From contig MNCI01028403.1 of NCBI GenBank assembly GCA_015680685.1, forward strand, positions 401,542-465,541: a DNA stretch of 64,000 bases, in the 5' to 3' direction. Both the position numbers and the translations under genes were made by a program. How positions within the stretch are numbered: position 1 is the first letter of the stretch; each line of letters begins with the position of its first letter. The notes beneath the pieces were generated by a model. That model did not search any database, was not told where the DNA came from, and saw only the letters and a program-made list of their open reading frames with translations. Shown one piece after another: positions 11,074 through 22,118 of the stretch. The stretch is from Gnetum montanum. Its lineage: Eukaryota > Streptophyta > Gnetopsida > Gnetales > Gnetaceae.

Positions 11074-12652
11074 TGTTGCGATCAAAACCTTGATCACTAG
11101 AAAAGGACTAAGGATCCTTGATGTAGTAGTTTCCCAACCCTAAATCCCAAAGGTCTTTATGATAAAAAAAAGGGATTTAAGGTGCCCTAGCTGGTTTGGT
11201 AGATCAACCAAGGACTTATGAGATGCAAAACATGGGAGTATAAACAAATCTTAAAAATGCAGTAAAAATAAATTTATTTTTGAATACAAAACTAAAAAAT
11301 TAAAACTTTATTGAGAAAGAATAAATAATAAGTTAGAAAAATATGTACAAATTATGCTTAGATGAGAAAAAATGGGTTCACTTATGCAAGATTTCAAAGC
11401 CCATTGAAGCTAATGTGATCTGCTCCATAATCCAGGGGCTAAGCCAGTCCTGATGCTATGGAACCTCCCTTCACTACTACAACCATAGATATGTAAGTTG
11501 GGTCACTACTAGGGGTGAGAAAGATAAAAAATTTGGATGCCAGAAATGTTGGGGTTTGCAAATTCTATAAATATAGTGTTCACCCTAAAAATCCACCAAA
11601 TCTCAAAGTCACAATGCTTCCAGATTAAGGTTCAAGAGAATGAAAGTATGAGAACTTACAAGAGCTCTTAATTTCTTGAAAATGTCCCAAGTATGAAATT
11701 ATGAACAAAATTATGTGTATGCAAATTGTTTAATGATGATTCCCTTGCTCAAAATTTTGGAACTACCAAAGTGCTTGTATGCCAAAAGTTGTTGAACCTA
11801 TAAATGGTGTTAGAGGCTAGCTTTTATAGAATATTTGGGCCATGAATGGGGCTATAAATTGGTTGTGAGATGACTATAAAATGGCTGAAAATTAATGTAA
11901 ATTCGCTACCAAATGTAGGTGAGATGGATGCCCAAATTTGGGGGTTACCATAGATAGTAAGTGCTTCCCCCATGACAATTTTGTTTACTATAAATAGTAA
12001 TTGGGGCACACTCATGTTGGAGATGAATTTTCCATGTTGAGCTCTCTATCATGCTTGTTGAAGTGTCTTGTCAAAATTAAAGTGCATGAAGTGATGAATT
12101 TTTTCTTTTGTGGCTTCCAGGCTAGGGGATTGAATTTTCCACATTGGGGATTAAGACTCCACACTGGGGTAAAACTTCCATACTGGGGTAAAACTTCCAT
12201 GTTAAGTGGGGATAGTTTCGAGGCTAAGGGAAATGTTTCTAAGTTGGGGGGGAACTTCCTCATTGAGGAGGAAAATTTTCCAAAACCCCCACCCTTCCAC
12301 ATTTGGGGTAAGTGCGATCTAGCCCCTTACATGTGTTTCTAGCATAAAAAAATAAATGCCCCCCATAAAACCCACCAAATTGCCTTTTTGACATTTCAAA
12401 ATGTATTTTTGACATCCCCCTGCCCCCCTTTCTGACTCAAGCCAACATATCTATACTAGATGACTTTGTTTACTTCGGGAATTAGGCTTTGATCACTTAT
12501 AAGTCATTTTTCAGCCCCAAAGGTATAAAGTGTGTGAAATTGTCCATTGTGGATTAAAATTTTCACATCAATGAAGCCTTACTTTATGTTTCACGGGGTG
12601 AAAGCTACATGATGAAGATTGATTATAACATGCAAATTTTTGTGGTGTTTCA
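11074..12652 (-). mobile_element. Element B 3' LTR (left copy)
   Basis: On the plus strand it begins TGTTGCGATC and ends GGTGTTTCA. It aligns along its length with 26073-27632, for example AGGATCCTTGATGTAG against AGGATCCTCTATGTAG and the identical GTGGTGTTTCA end. The visible divergence between the two copies is clearly greater than between the LTRs of A, as expected for the outer, older element. It contains short GGGG-rich tandem units (12136-12200). Reading frames inside it (11824-12342) are not credible genes. Confidence 0.8.
12136..12200. repeat. About 20-bp tandem repeat in the element B LTR
   Basis: Three to four units of the form TCCACACTGGGGTAAAACT. The right LTR has a degenerate version near 27130-27190. 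Confidence 0.65.
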
Positions 12653-12675
12653 ATGGTCCCTCCTTGTTGATGTTT
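12653..12675 (-). other. Candidate polypurine tract of element B
   Basis: On the minus strand AACAAGGAGGGACCAT directly precedes the LTR end TGAAACACC. Purine-rich run AAGGAGGGA; assignment by position. Confidence 0.55.
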
Positions 12676-12844
12676 CAATGCTAATGATGGTCATTGGTTG
12701 TACTTGCTCAGTTAAATCTAAATGTTCAATGATGGTGCATGGGATGAAGTTGGTTATAGCTCCATCATCAACATGCACCTAATGTATTTTAAATTGTCCT
12801 ATGTGTATGGTTATGAATAAAAGGGCTATAGTCTCTTTACCATT

Positions 12845-15290
12845 TTAGAGATTAACCTTAATTTTGCTATCATGAAATGTTAAGGATGGTGACTTCTCCT
12901 TTCTTGGTGAGGGAGGAATCATCACTGCATGGATGGCTTCCTCATTAATAGGAATATCATCACTAATGGGTATGGAGGTCAACATTTTAACTAGCACCTC
13001 ACAATGTGTGGTGAAAGTCATGATCAAGTCATACAAGCCTAGAGTTGTGTTTTTCTACTTGAGGAATTACCTAACTTGGTCCATTTCACTAAGGAAATTT
13101 TTGTCATTGGTCGTGGGCTTGTCATCCCAGTTGTGCTTTACTTACTCCATGTGTCCCAAAATGCAAACTTCAGCTTTAGGATTTGGCTGTTGTGGCTCTT
13201 TCTTGTTTTTTTGATTATGGGCATTGATATCCTCCTATAGTTTGTTGGTTAAAGAGGTTGGGGTAGAGGAGGTCATGGGTAAAGCTGAAATTAGAGTGGA
13301 TTTGGCAGATCCACTTCCTTTCATACCTTCGTATGCTTGTCTCCCTTATTATCAAGCTTTTGTGTATGCTTTAGTCAGCTATAGGTTTTTGGTTGTCAAC
13401 CATTAGTTGTAAGGAAGAGGTGATAGCATTGGCCATCACAAAAGATCATTGTGCATTTGTTTGAGCTATGACTATTTGAGTTGTATTGGGTTGGGAGACC
13501 TTGATGATAAAACATTTCCTTAGAGGAATTTGTAATGGTACTCTCACAATGAAGGAGGATCCTGAGTTATGGAAATCCAAAGAAACCCTTTCATTGTAGA
13601 GGAGTGAATGGTTCTCTTGTAGGTCTCCAGTTGTCATTAATGTTGAATGTTGAAATGACATAGGGGTATAATTAGCATTCAATGGGTCTTTGTAGACCTA
13701 CATTGACTCATTTTATGGTTGAACTAGGCTATAAGCATCTAAGACTATTTCCCCTCTATCTATCATCCTTTATATGTCATCCTTCAATACAAGGAAAAAG
13801 TCTATATCATGACCTGGTAATTGATGATAATGGTAGAAGTAGTCTATATTGAAGTATCTAGGCAACTAGGGATCATCCTTCATTGCCCAAGTGGGATCTT
13901 TGGCTATTTTGGATAGTCACTCATGTTTCATTCAAGCCACTTTAGTCATTTGTTTATGTTGCATGTGTCTACTTGTTAATAGTTGTTCTAACAACTCAAA
14001 TGAATTTAATGGCAACGTAGTATATTTAGACTTGTCAGTCCTTTCAAAGTTAGGTTTATTTGTTGTCAATGCAGTGGTCCCAAAAGCTTATGGTTGGTTA
14101 TTATAGTCATTAGTGGGGCCCTTGGGTGGGTTGATCTTTAGCCCCTGGTTTGTGGTCTTCATTTCCTTGGTCACATTTTCTATGGTAGTGTTATTTTGTT
14201 TACTCTTTTCTTTGTCTCTTCAAGTGTGTTAGTTTTGATATGTTATATAAACTAGATCATGACTAGCCTTTGCGACATCCTCTATATTTTTAATTTGTGA
14301 GAACACTTGGCTAATAGACATTGAATCAAGGTAGTAGAGTTTGGACCTGATGAAGTCATTAACTACTCCCTTGAATATGGCTAATATGTGGGCTTCATCT
14401 ATGGGCTTTGGTATTTCATTCAATAGTTCATTCCACCACTAAAAAAATTTCTATAAGGGTTCTAAGGGCCCTTACTTAACCTTCATGAGTTGGTCAAGCA
14501 TTATCTCAAGCTTTACGTTATACTTGAAGTAGTTGACAAATTGGGCTACTAAGTCCTCCAAAGAGGATATGAATCCTCTAAATAATGCATAATAAAAATC
14601 AAGTATTTTTCTAGTCAAAGACATATGAAAAATCCTCATTATTTTATGAGGCCATGGTTACAAGAGTAAACATTCATATCAAATGGTAATAAGGTGAGCA
14701 TTAGGATTACCTTCTCCATTATATTTGATAAATTGGGGAATTGGAACACCAAGGGGAAGTAGCATGGATGGAACTATAGGACTTGTGGAATCATCCTAGT
14801 AGAAGTCTATAATCTTGATAGTTTATGTGGTAGAGAGGCTTTAAGCCTCTTCAACTCCTTTGTTAGATCTTGGATCATTTAGAAGGCTTGATCCAAGCCT
14901 TTCAGTGGCCCCATAGGTTGGGAGGTTTATACATAATATTTTTAAGTTTGTTGTGATGCTTATGGCCTTGTTATGGGTTGCATGATATAAGGAAGAGGTT
15001 TTGTTATCGTTATGGCTCATGGGCCAAACAAAGAAAAAGATGTTTGTGCCAATACTTGACTCACAAATGGGACAAATGGGGTGTATGACCCTTGTGTTGC
15101 TTGGGCTTCCATGGTGAACCCAACATTAGTAGTTAATAGATATGTGGTGGTAAAAACCACCATTATGGTCTTATGTATTGAGATAATGTTGCATATGGCA
15201 TTGATGTGCTATAGTTTATTTTTTGTGGTATTGGTTTTGTGTGATATGTGGCTATAGCTTGCATGGGATCTGCTGTACTAGGGTAAGAAG
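12845..15290 (-). pseudogene. Element B gag and pre-protease region, decayed
   Basis: Structural polyprotein of a TAT-like Ty3 element, read on the minus strand with many stops and shifts. From 5' to 3': a gag entry motif like PQFIKYNGEGNPNAHL (about 14730-14690), FHMSLTRKILDFYYALF (about 14620-14570), FVNYFKYN (about 14545-14525), then LNEIPKPIDEAHILAIFKGV (near 14415). Next comes a QLPGHDIDFF-x-LKDDI block (about 13820-13770) corresponding to the knuckle-like GH-x-TEDC-x-LKHKIQDLI of this lineage. Last is MTFTTHCEVLVKML with ISDDI (13030-12950), resembling the SEAHRKALLKVL-x-AYVPDDI segment that precedes protease in TAT elements. Protease onward is missing. Confidence 0.65.
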
Positions 15291-15299
15291 AAGTGAAAG

Positions 15300-16298
15300 A
15301 TGGTGGCACCATGCCCATGGAGAAAAAAAAGCATTAGAGAAAGTTATTGTGACCTTGGGAGATGTTTGTTGAAAAAGTCCTCCCATGATATTTTTAGGCT
15401 TAGATGCTACCTTACATTCATCCTTCTCCTCCTATTGTTCCTTAAAGCTAGGCTTGTAATCTTCCACTTCCATGATAATCAATTGAGCCAAGATGCTATA
15501 ATAGATGTCATTAAGAGGAATTTAATCATATGGGGAAGGGATGTACTCTTTCCCACCCCTGTGTATGAGCTTAAACTTCCTTTTGGCCTTAGCTTTAATT
15601 CATGGAATTAGCATGACTACCTATATTTTAGCACAAATGAAGTTATAACGATCTTCATTTATGACTGAAAATTTAAGACTCTCCCATCTGACCTTCAAAG
15701 ATAGGCTACACATAATTATGGCAAGGTTTTTAGGATCATACACTCTCATGGATTATTGGTTATGATCTTTTCTATTAAAGATGAAGGGTAATTTGGTGGA
15801 TTTTTGGAAAGACATGGTTATAGTGCTAAGGATTACTTAAAAATAGGCTATAAATGGTAAAATAGGAGTAAATTCTAATGAATGAAATTCAAAAACTCTT
15901 AAAGAAAATGAAAATGGAAAACACTGATGTACTTACTATAACTAGTAAGTGGGGGATGAGGGGGGTTTTCCCCTTTACTATAAATGGAATGTTAGAAATG
16001 TTGGTTCAAGCCTCACCCAAGTTGGCCTCCCAATTGCCTCTATGCTGGGTATGGTAAAGAGGTGGAGAGGTGNNNNNNNNNNNNNNNNNNNNNNNNNNNN
16101 NNNNNNNNNNNNNNNGAGAGAGAGAAGAAGAAGAAGTAGAAGAAAGGTGAGATAATGAAAATCTCATACCTTCTTGTTTTAATGTTGGAAATAGAAGGAA
16201 AAGTTTGAAAACGAAAATGGAAACTTGGCAATTTCCAAAGATGGTTTTGGTAGGATGCCAACTTTTACCACAAAGGTGGAAAAAGTAGGCTTGGTTGG
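15300..16298 (-). other. Element B 5' region left of nested element A
   Basis: Leader and N-terminal gag sequence on the minus strand, degraded. The part from about 15995 to 16298 is a direct repeat of 25525-25760 on the far side of A: both have TTGGCCTCCCAA, then TGGGTATGG, then a GA-rich tract and a GAT-AATCTCA block. The frame at 15300-15611 on the plus strand shows nothing recognisable. Confidence 0.6.
16073..16115. other. Assembly gap (Ns)
   Basis: 43 undetermined bases directly before a GAGAGAGA/GAAGAAGAAG microsatellite. Reading frames spanning it are not real. Confidence 0.98.
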
Positions 16299-17276
16299 TG
16301 ATGAGTGGCGAGGTACCGCTACACTCAATCATACGAAACGAGCGTCGCACGCGCGATCCGGTCGAACTCTGCAGATGGACTAGTTGTGGCACCTAGATAG
16401 TTAGCCTTAGTTCGCCGTTTTGCATATTTCACATATGGTTTAGTCTAGATGAGGTGTATGATGTGTTCTAATTCTAACGCTACTCCTGATGGCAATGCAA
16501 AATAATGTTAACTAATCTAAGCTAAGAGGAAAAGGGTAAGAAATCTAATCTAGCCTAAGTGCGATGAGCAACCGATTCCTTGATCAACCGTACACATCTT
16601 GGACTTCATGCACGACTGCCACTAGGACTACCAAGCATAGGCCTAGGTACGCCACTGGGATTACCAAGCGCAGACCCCAAATACGCCACTAGGTTACCAA
16701 GTGTAGATCCCCCTAGCTACACCACTGGGCTACCAAGCAGTCACACTTAAATGCTCGTAATCAAGTCGTACTCGTTCCGCTTCTAGGAGTTCAGGGTTGA
16801 GAGACTAATCGCGATAAGTAAGTGATTCCTTAACTAGCCGTACACACCCGTAGATGCTCGTAGTCAAGTCATACTTACACCGCGCTATGAAAGCAGTAAA
16901 TAACATGAAATAAATAACAATAAATAAACTAAGTGAATGCTGCAATGATGAAGTAATCTCGATCTTTATTGTCGGTCATGTGTGTGTCCAAGTACGGCAC
17001 ACTCGAATAAAGACATCGTACAATCACATTCACCACACTGCGGGCAGACATGGAAAAATTCTAACTCTAGAGGGATCAAACTGCCAGAGCTTCGCTACCT
17101 AAAACTGGGATGTGGAATAAGGGAGAGCCACCTCTTATTTATAAACATGATGGCTGACTACAATATCGCAGGGAAGGATGTGATATCGCTTACGCGATAT
17201 CGTGGGGGACGCGATATCGCGTCGGACACAATATCGTGTACGCGATATCGCGGCCGACACAGACCGCGTCTCATCA
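16299..17276 (-). mobile_element. Element A 3' LTR
   Basis: 978 bp. U3 on the minus strand carries GATATC-centred palindromes at 17163-17252, including CGCGATATCGCG, then a TATAAATA box (plus-strand TTTATAAA near 17138-17145). The tandem unit array is at about 16617-16737. Compared with the right LTR it lacks about 28 bp near 16431. Confidence 0.9.
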
Positions 17277-17290
17277 TACCCCCACGACTG
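17277..17290 (-). other. Polypurine tract of element A
   Basis: On the minus strand CAGTCGTGGGGGTA lies immediately before TGATGAG of the 3' LTR. Confidence 0.8.
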
Positions 17291-17447
17291 AATAAAAACT
17301 CATCCTCGAGTTACAAGGAGAACAAGCTTCAGTGATTACACAGTGGATAGGTATGGGATTATTAACTAGGAAAAGAAATGGACTAATGTCGCAGTGTGGG
17401 AAGACACAACACAGAGAAAAATTGCTACAACTACAAAAATGGGGAAC

Positions 17448-20238
17448 TCATGTAGTTCTAGGTGGTGGTGGCTCCTCCATGGGTGCTTTCCCTTTGTCAC
17501 GTGCTCCAAGTTTTGAAGATTGATGATGCTGAAGAATAGCTTGGAGCTTCTCCTCTTCAGTCCAAGGGTCTTGTGCTGTCCATGCGGATGCTCCAATGTT
17601 TGATGGAGTCGGCACTTCCCACGGACAGGGTAGTTGCGGGAACATCTGATTAGCCTTGACGTACCACACCGCAAACACCTGTCGTTCCTCTTCAAAGGCT
17701 CTGGCTTTCTCTTTGTATTCGTGAAGTTCTGTTAGCCGTCGAGCCAAGTCGGTTGCTACATCTTTCTGCCCTTGGTAGCTCTCTTTTACCACCGCGAGTT
17801 CAGAATTTGCAACATCTAATTTTTCAGCCAACTTCTTTCGTTCTACAAACTCTTCTTCATATTTGATGTAAGTGGAAGCTACCTGCTGCTCGAGCTCTGA
17901 CCTCGGGCGTCCTACTGTTAACATGGCCAAGTTGGCATATCAAAGGTTGGCCAACTCCATGTATTCAGTTAAGTCTTGGATCTGCAGGTCCCGGTTCTTA
18001 ATTTCCGCCCGGTGGGCATAGGCATAAGTGTCCAATATGGCCCCCCAATCAGTGTGCTGGGCACTGATGTTGTTGATTTGGGCTTTTGCCATATGGATTT
18101 CCTTCTCCAGGATCTGTTTGTACATCCCCACCTGGTCATGAAAGTGCTCCTTCAGCTTCTCATGTCGTTTAGCCTCATTCTGCCATGCACTAATCTCGAT
18201 GGCTGACTTCAGTCAAATAGCGCGCACCTCCTCCATTGAGAGGGTTTGATTTTCTCTAGCTAAACGGCTTACGTCCTAGTTGACTCGAATGAATTGTTCC
18301 CGAAGTTGATGAAAGTGCTCATCGAGAACATTCTTTTGCTTCTCCACAGAGGTCAATCGAAGGTTATCTGCAACCAACTGCTTGTTTTCTTCTTGTAAGG
18401 CCTTGAGTGCCTTAAGATGTGCATGAGTTTGCACCTTTGCTGCGGAGGCATCCCAAGTGGCCGTCTCCTTTCTTCTGCCACCTTCTTATTTTCTACAATT
18501 AATTTGGTTAATTGCTCGGTTTTAAAATTGTCTAACTGGCCTGCGGGAACCAATCGCAAGGGATCCCGCTGTGCTGCTTGTAAGGTGATGAGCTGCTCTT
18601 GTAATTTCTACACTTCAGCCTCAGCATGCTCAGCCCTTACTTCAGATATGACCAGTTTCCCCTTGGTTAAAATGAGGTCTGACTGCATTGTAGTTACATC
18701 CTGAGGGATGTCAAATAGAGACATTAAAACTTGTCCTATTTGAAGCAATCTGTCCAATGCATCCTCATGTTCGATAGGAGTCATTGAGGTTCCGGCAATG
18801 GTTTGAGCATCCTGTGCTCCTGAAAGATCTGCCGGTGGCACAACAGGTACATGAAAAGATTCCTTAATGTAGTCAGCTACCACATCAGCTGCTCCTGTGG
18901 CATCTTGGTGTTGCATGACCACCACTGTGGCCCCTTCACCAGTCTCTAATTACACTTGAAAAGATGCCGCATGTCCAGAAATCTGTTGTGACCATCTACT
19001 TTCTCCTCCTCCTATCTGCACTAACAACTCACCCCTTGTTCGATCTATTGAAATTGTAGGCTACCTAGCATCATCGATGACACAGAAGAGATTGGCATCA
19101 TCACGGCTTCCCCAACTGGTCGTCTCAGCAATAGCCCTCAAGTGGCTCATTGACGGTCTATAGTCTTGCAGTGGCGGCTGATCCTGGCCTGTACCGGGTT
19201 CCGCTTCTTGTTGTTGGCTAGGACCTATGGCTGGATGTTGACTGGGTCCTGCAAGCTGAGTTGTAGGGGTTTCAGTCACTTGTTCTTCATTTTCCTCATC
19301 TCGTCCCAACTCTTTGCCAGTACTCTTTCTTGGAGCTGGCGCCTTTAATAATTCAGCATAAGAAGCATTCTGGGCTTTTCGGAGGATGTCATTTGTATAT
19401 CCCCAAATACTCGCCCGATGGCACAGTTTTCTGATAAGATAGGGAAAAGGGAGTGCCATTTTTCCTGTCTTTCATTCTTCGAATCGCCTTAGGATCTCCA
19501 TCAAATATAGATGAGGAAGGTTAGCGTTAACCTTTCCCATCAACACTTCACATCCTCTTGCCACATACGTTGATATTCTCTTTAAGCCTTTTGTGGGGAA
19601 GAGGTGATAAGTCCCGATTTTAATATAGACTCACTCTTCCGTGGTCAGCTCACCAAAAGCCTTATCTCTCCCATAAGCCTTCTCTAGCCAATCCTTTCGC
19701 ACATCAGGGTCGGATCGGGTGGATAACCGAGCAACATGAGGGCCTGAATTCGGAAGATTTAACCCTTCTGAAATTGCCTGTGCAGAAAAATCTACTGACA
19801 CACCACCGATGTTTACTGTGGTGCCTTGCTCCTTATTGTGCCAAAATAGGTACGTTTCTCCTAAGTACCAGGAACTTTGTTCAGAGAGGACAAGCCATAA
19901 GGAAGACCCTTTAAGGTGATCCCTAATAGCCTCGGGAGTGAACTCTGCAAAAGATTCGAAGTTGAGTTCCACAATCACCGAAGCAATTGTGGACTTCATG
20001 TGGATGGCCTGAACACATTCCAGGGGCAACGTGAGTTGTTGTCCCGGTTCAGGCGCAGCAGCTCCTCCTTCTGCCTGCCCGGACCGTCCAGTAGGAGGTT
20101 CGTCTGGATGGATGCTGAAGAATGCACCTCCTGTTCATTATGTTGTCCGGCAGGGCCTTGTCTTCGACCTCTCCTAGATTGTTTTGCTCCTCCTTGGGTC
20201 GGACTCTTCTGCTGAGCGCGTTTCGGGGCCATCTGCAA
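17448..20238 (-). pseudogene. Element A accessory ORF (aORF), coiled-coil protein, lightly broken
   Basis: About 930 codons, minus strand, from ATG 20238 (MAPKRAQQKS a codon or two inside). Layout: a basic Gln/Arg-rich start, then from about residue 70 a globular domain with VELNFESFAEFTPEAI, YLGETYLFWHN, VDFSAQAISEGLNLP and LSTRSDPDVRKDWLEKAYG. That domain resembles regions annotated as plant transposon/Athila ORF proteins (from memory, unverified). It is followed by a Pro/Gln-rich linker (19300-19180), an acidic segment, and a long heptad-rich coiled coil from about 18700 to 17600 (RHEKLKEHF, ELEQQVAS, AEKLDVANSELAV). It ends with EEPPPPRTT. Lesions: a frameshift near 20040, stops at about 19630, 19060, 18930, 18610 and 17938, and a frameshift near 18450. 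Homologues lie in E and G. Position matches the env-like slot, but no signal peptide or membrane span was seen. Function unknown. Confidence 0.7.
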
Positions 20239-20694
20239 TCACACAGGCCACGTTAGTAAGGTTGTTTAGGAAATCAAGTTATACCTTACTATTTGCCTTA
20301 ATTAAAGATCATATGTCATTGTGTGATCGTGCCCGAAAATTGTAAGAGTGGTCCTATGACTTAGGCGGAGTTTCGTTTTAATCTCCCGGTATACTTAAGG
20401 TTAGATGATTTGTGGCACAATTTCCTAAGTATTAGTATTAATTACCCTAATTGATGTCCTTTGGGCGATGAAAAATTTCAAAAAAGTTAGGCACTTTTCG
20501 GCAAGCGTCTCTTCCCCACGACTAAACTGAACACTCCAGGTTCAAGCAGGTTCAAACGGAATTAAAATCGGAGTACCAGTGCGCAAGATAGAGTGGAAAA
20601 AGCAAGGGTCACTCAAGCGCAAGTCGCATAGAAAAAAATTCAAAAACTTCCCTCCCGCGTAAATGCCAAATGATGCAAAGTGTTGTGGCGGGGG

Positions 20695-20760
20695 TCCTAT
20701 TTATAGGAAAGGGGGGACGCGATATCGCGTACGTGATATCTCGGCCCAACCAAAGTGAGA
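20695..20760 (-). promoter_or_regulatory. Putative internal U3-like promoter of element A
   Basis: On the minus strand GGCCGAGATATCACGTACGC, then CGATATCGCGTCCCCC, is followed by CCTATAAATAGGA (plus 20695-20707). The LTR U3 of the same element has GGCCGCGATATCGCGTAC and GACGCGATATCGCGTCCCCC (on the minus strand, 17255-17200), followed by TTTATAAATAAGAG. Beyond the TATA box the two sequences diverge, so only the promoter part is duplicated. The aORF ATG at 20238 lies about 460 bp downstream. Confidence 0.65.
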
Positions 20761-22118
20761 CAACTAATAAAGACTGAATTTTAAATGATTTTTCTTGAAC
20801 TTGATGTGTAAGACTAGGACATTAACAAGAATTAATGGACTCAAGGGTAATTACATAAATTCGAAAGGCACATTTGAATGAGATAGGTGTGAATTTTAAC
20901 AATTTTAACAATTAAAATGTTGGCGGTTATGAAGAAAAGGGAATATAATAGTACATTAGAACGTTAAAGTTTGGAGGGTTAATAAATGGGAAAGAAATTT
21001 ATGAATAACTAAGCTGAGGGTAAGAATTGGTGTGTTCTAGCTAGAGAATTAATGAAGATTACGAAAAATTACATAAGTGGGTCCTCCCCAAAGCAGGTTT
21101 CAACCTATTATGCCCTTGTGTAATCACACTTAAAGTGTCCATGGGCACTAGAAGGGTTAAATGTAATCTGCACTAACTCCAAAAAACACACGCATGTAAA
21201 TATCACCGGAATGAGATGAAAATTTTATGTTACATGGGACATGAGCTACAATTACACGAATAGTGAGATGAGATGAGGTAGAGAAAGGGATCGTAGAGAG
21301 CGGGACATGAGGTAACTGACTCAGGGTAGAACGAATCCTGGGTGAAAAGAATGATTAAGGTGTCATTAACCCATCATTCCAAGATCAAGACCAAGTCCAT
21401 CCTTCTATCAGTGACATCGCATTGTTTCATCCCATGATGAACAACTATGAGAGTACCATAACAACAAGGCATACGATCACTTGGCATTTAGTACAAGGGA
21501 GGAGTGATTTTTATTTTATGGCACTTCCTTTTTTTTTCACTTCACTGAATCCAGAGAAGCCACCAACCTTCAGGCATGGGTGCATGTCTTTCCAGTGGGA
21601 CCCCCTAGAATAGCATTTGATTTTCAAGTGACCTTTTGATTACTCTTACTCCCATTTTTCTTTAGATCTACAAGGATCTTAGTACAACCAAGTTGCATGA
21701 TAGCCCCCACAGATGACACCAAAGAGAATCCACAAGTCCTCTTGATGTCACACCCTAATCATTCCCTCTTGGTCCATCCCTCTTTATTCTAGGTACAATG
21801 AACAAAAAATTAATTTTAAGTTTTAGAAATTTCAAGAATATCACTGTACCCTAGAACAGAACCTCTTTATTTATAGAGTGGATGAGTGGGTGTAGTGGGC
21901 TCACTGTTTCAAATAATTGATCACTCATGACTTAATAACATAAAACACATCTCAGCCAACGATCCACATGAGTGTTTTATTCGTAGATGAGATTACTTAC
22001 AAAAACATGAAAATACAAACACACAAAAAGATAAAACAAAAAAGTTAAAAGATGAAAAACTGGAAAACAAAAAGTTGTAAAATTAAAGAAAATTAAAAAC
22101 ATTTATTAATCCTGCTTG
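20761..22118 (-). other. Non-coding post-gag spacer of element A
   Basis: No gene is supportable. It matches the spacer of E (for example minus-strand 21750-21550 against E 44890-45090: GGATTTGTGGATTCTCTTTG-like, CCTTGTAGATCTA, ATGAAGGTTAGTGGCTTCT-like). It contains the shared motif at 21075-21098, on the minus strand CTGCTTTGGGGAGGACCCAC. An A-rich tract (22010-22110) corresponds to the T-rich block after integrase in D and G. So the spacer is the normal post-pol block now joined directly to gag. Confidence 0.75.

Noticed and set aside
12001-12342. 113-codon frame and its 96-codon antisense partner
   Set aside because: Both lie in element B's LTR over short tandem repeats; no homology and not kept in the other LTR.
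15949-16392. Frames spanning the Ns at 16073-16115
   Set aside because: Contain undetermined residues and cross the B/A junction at 16299.
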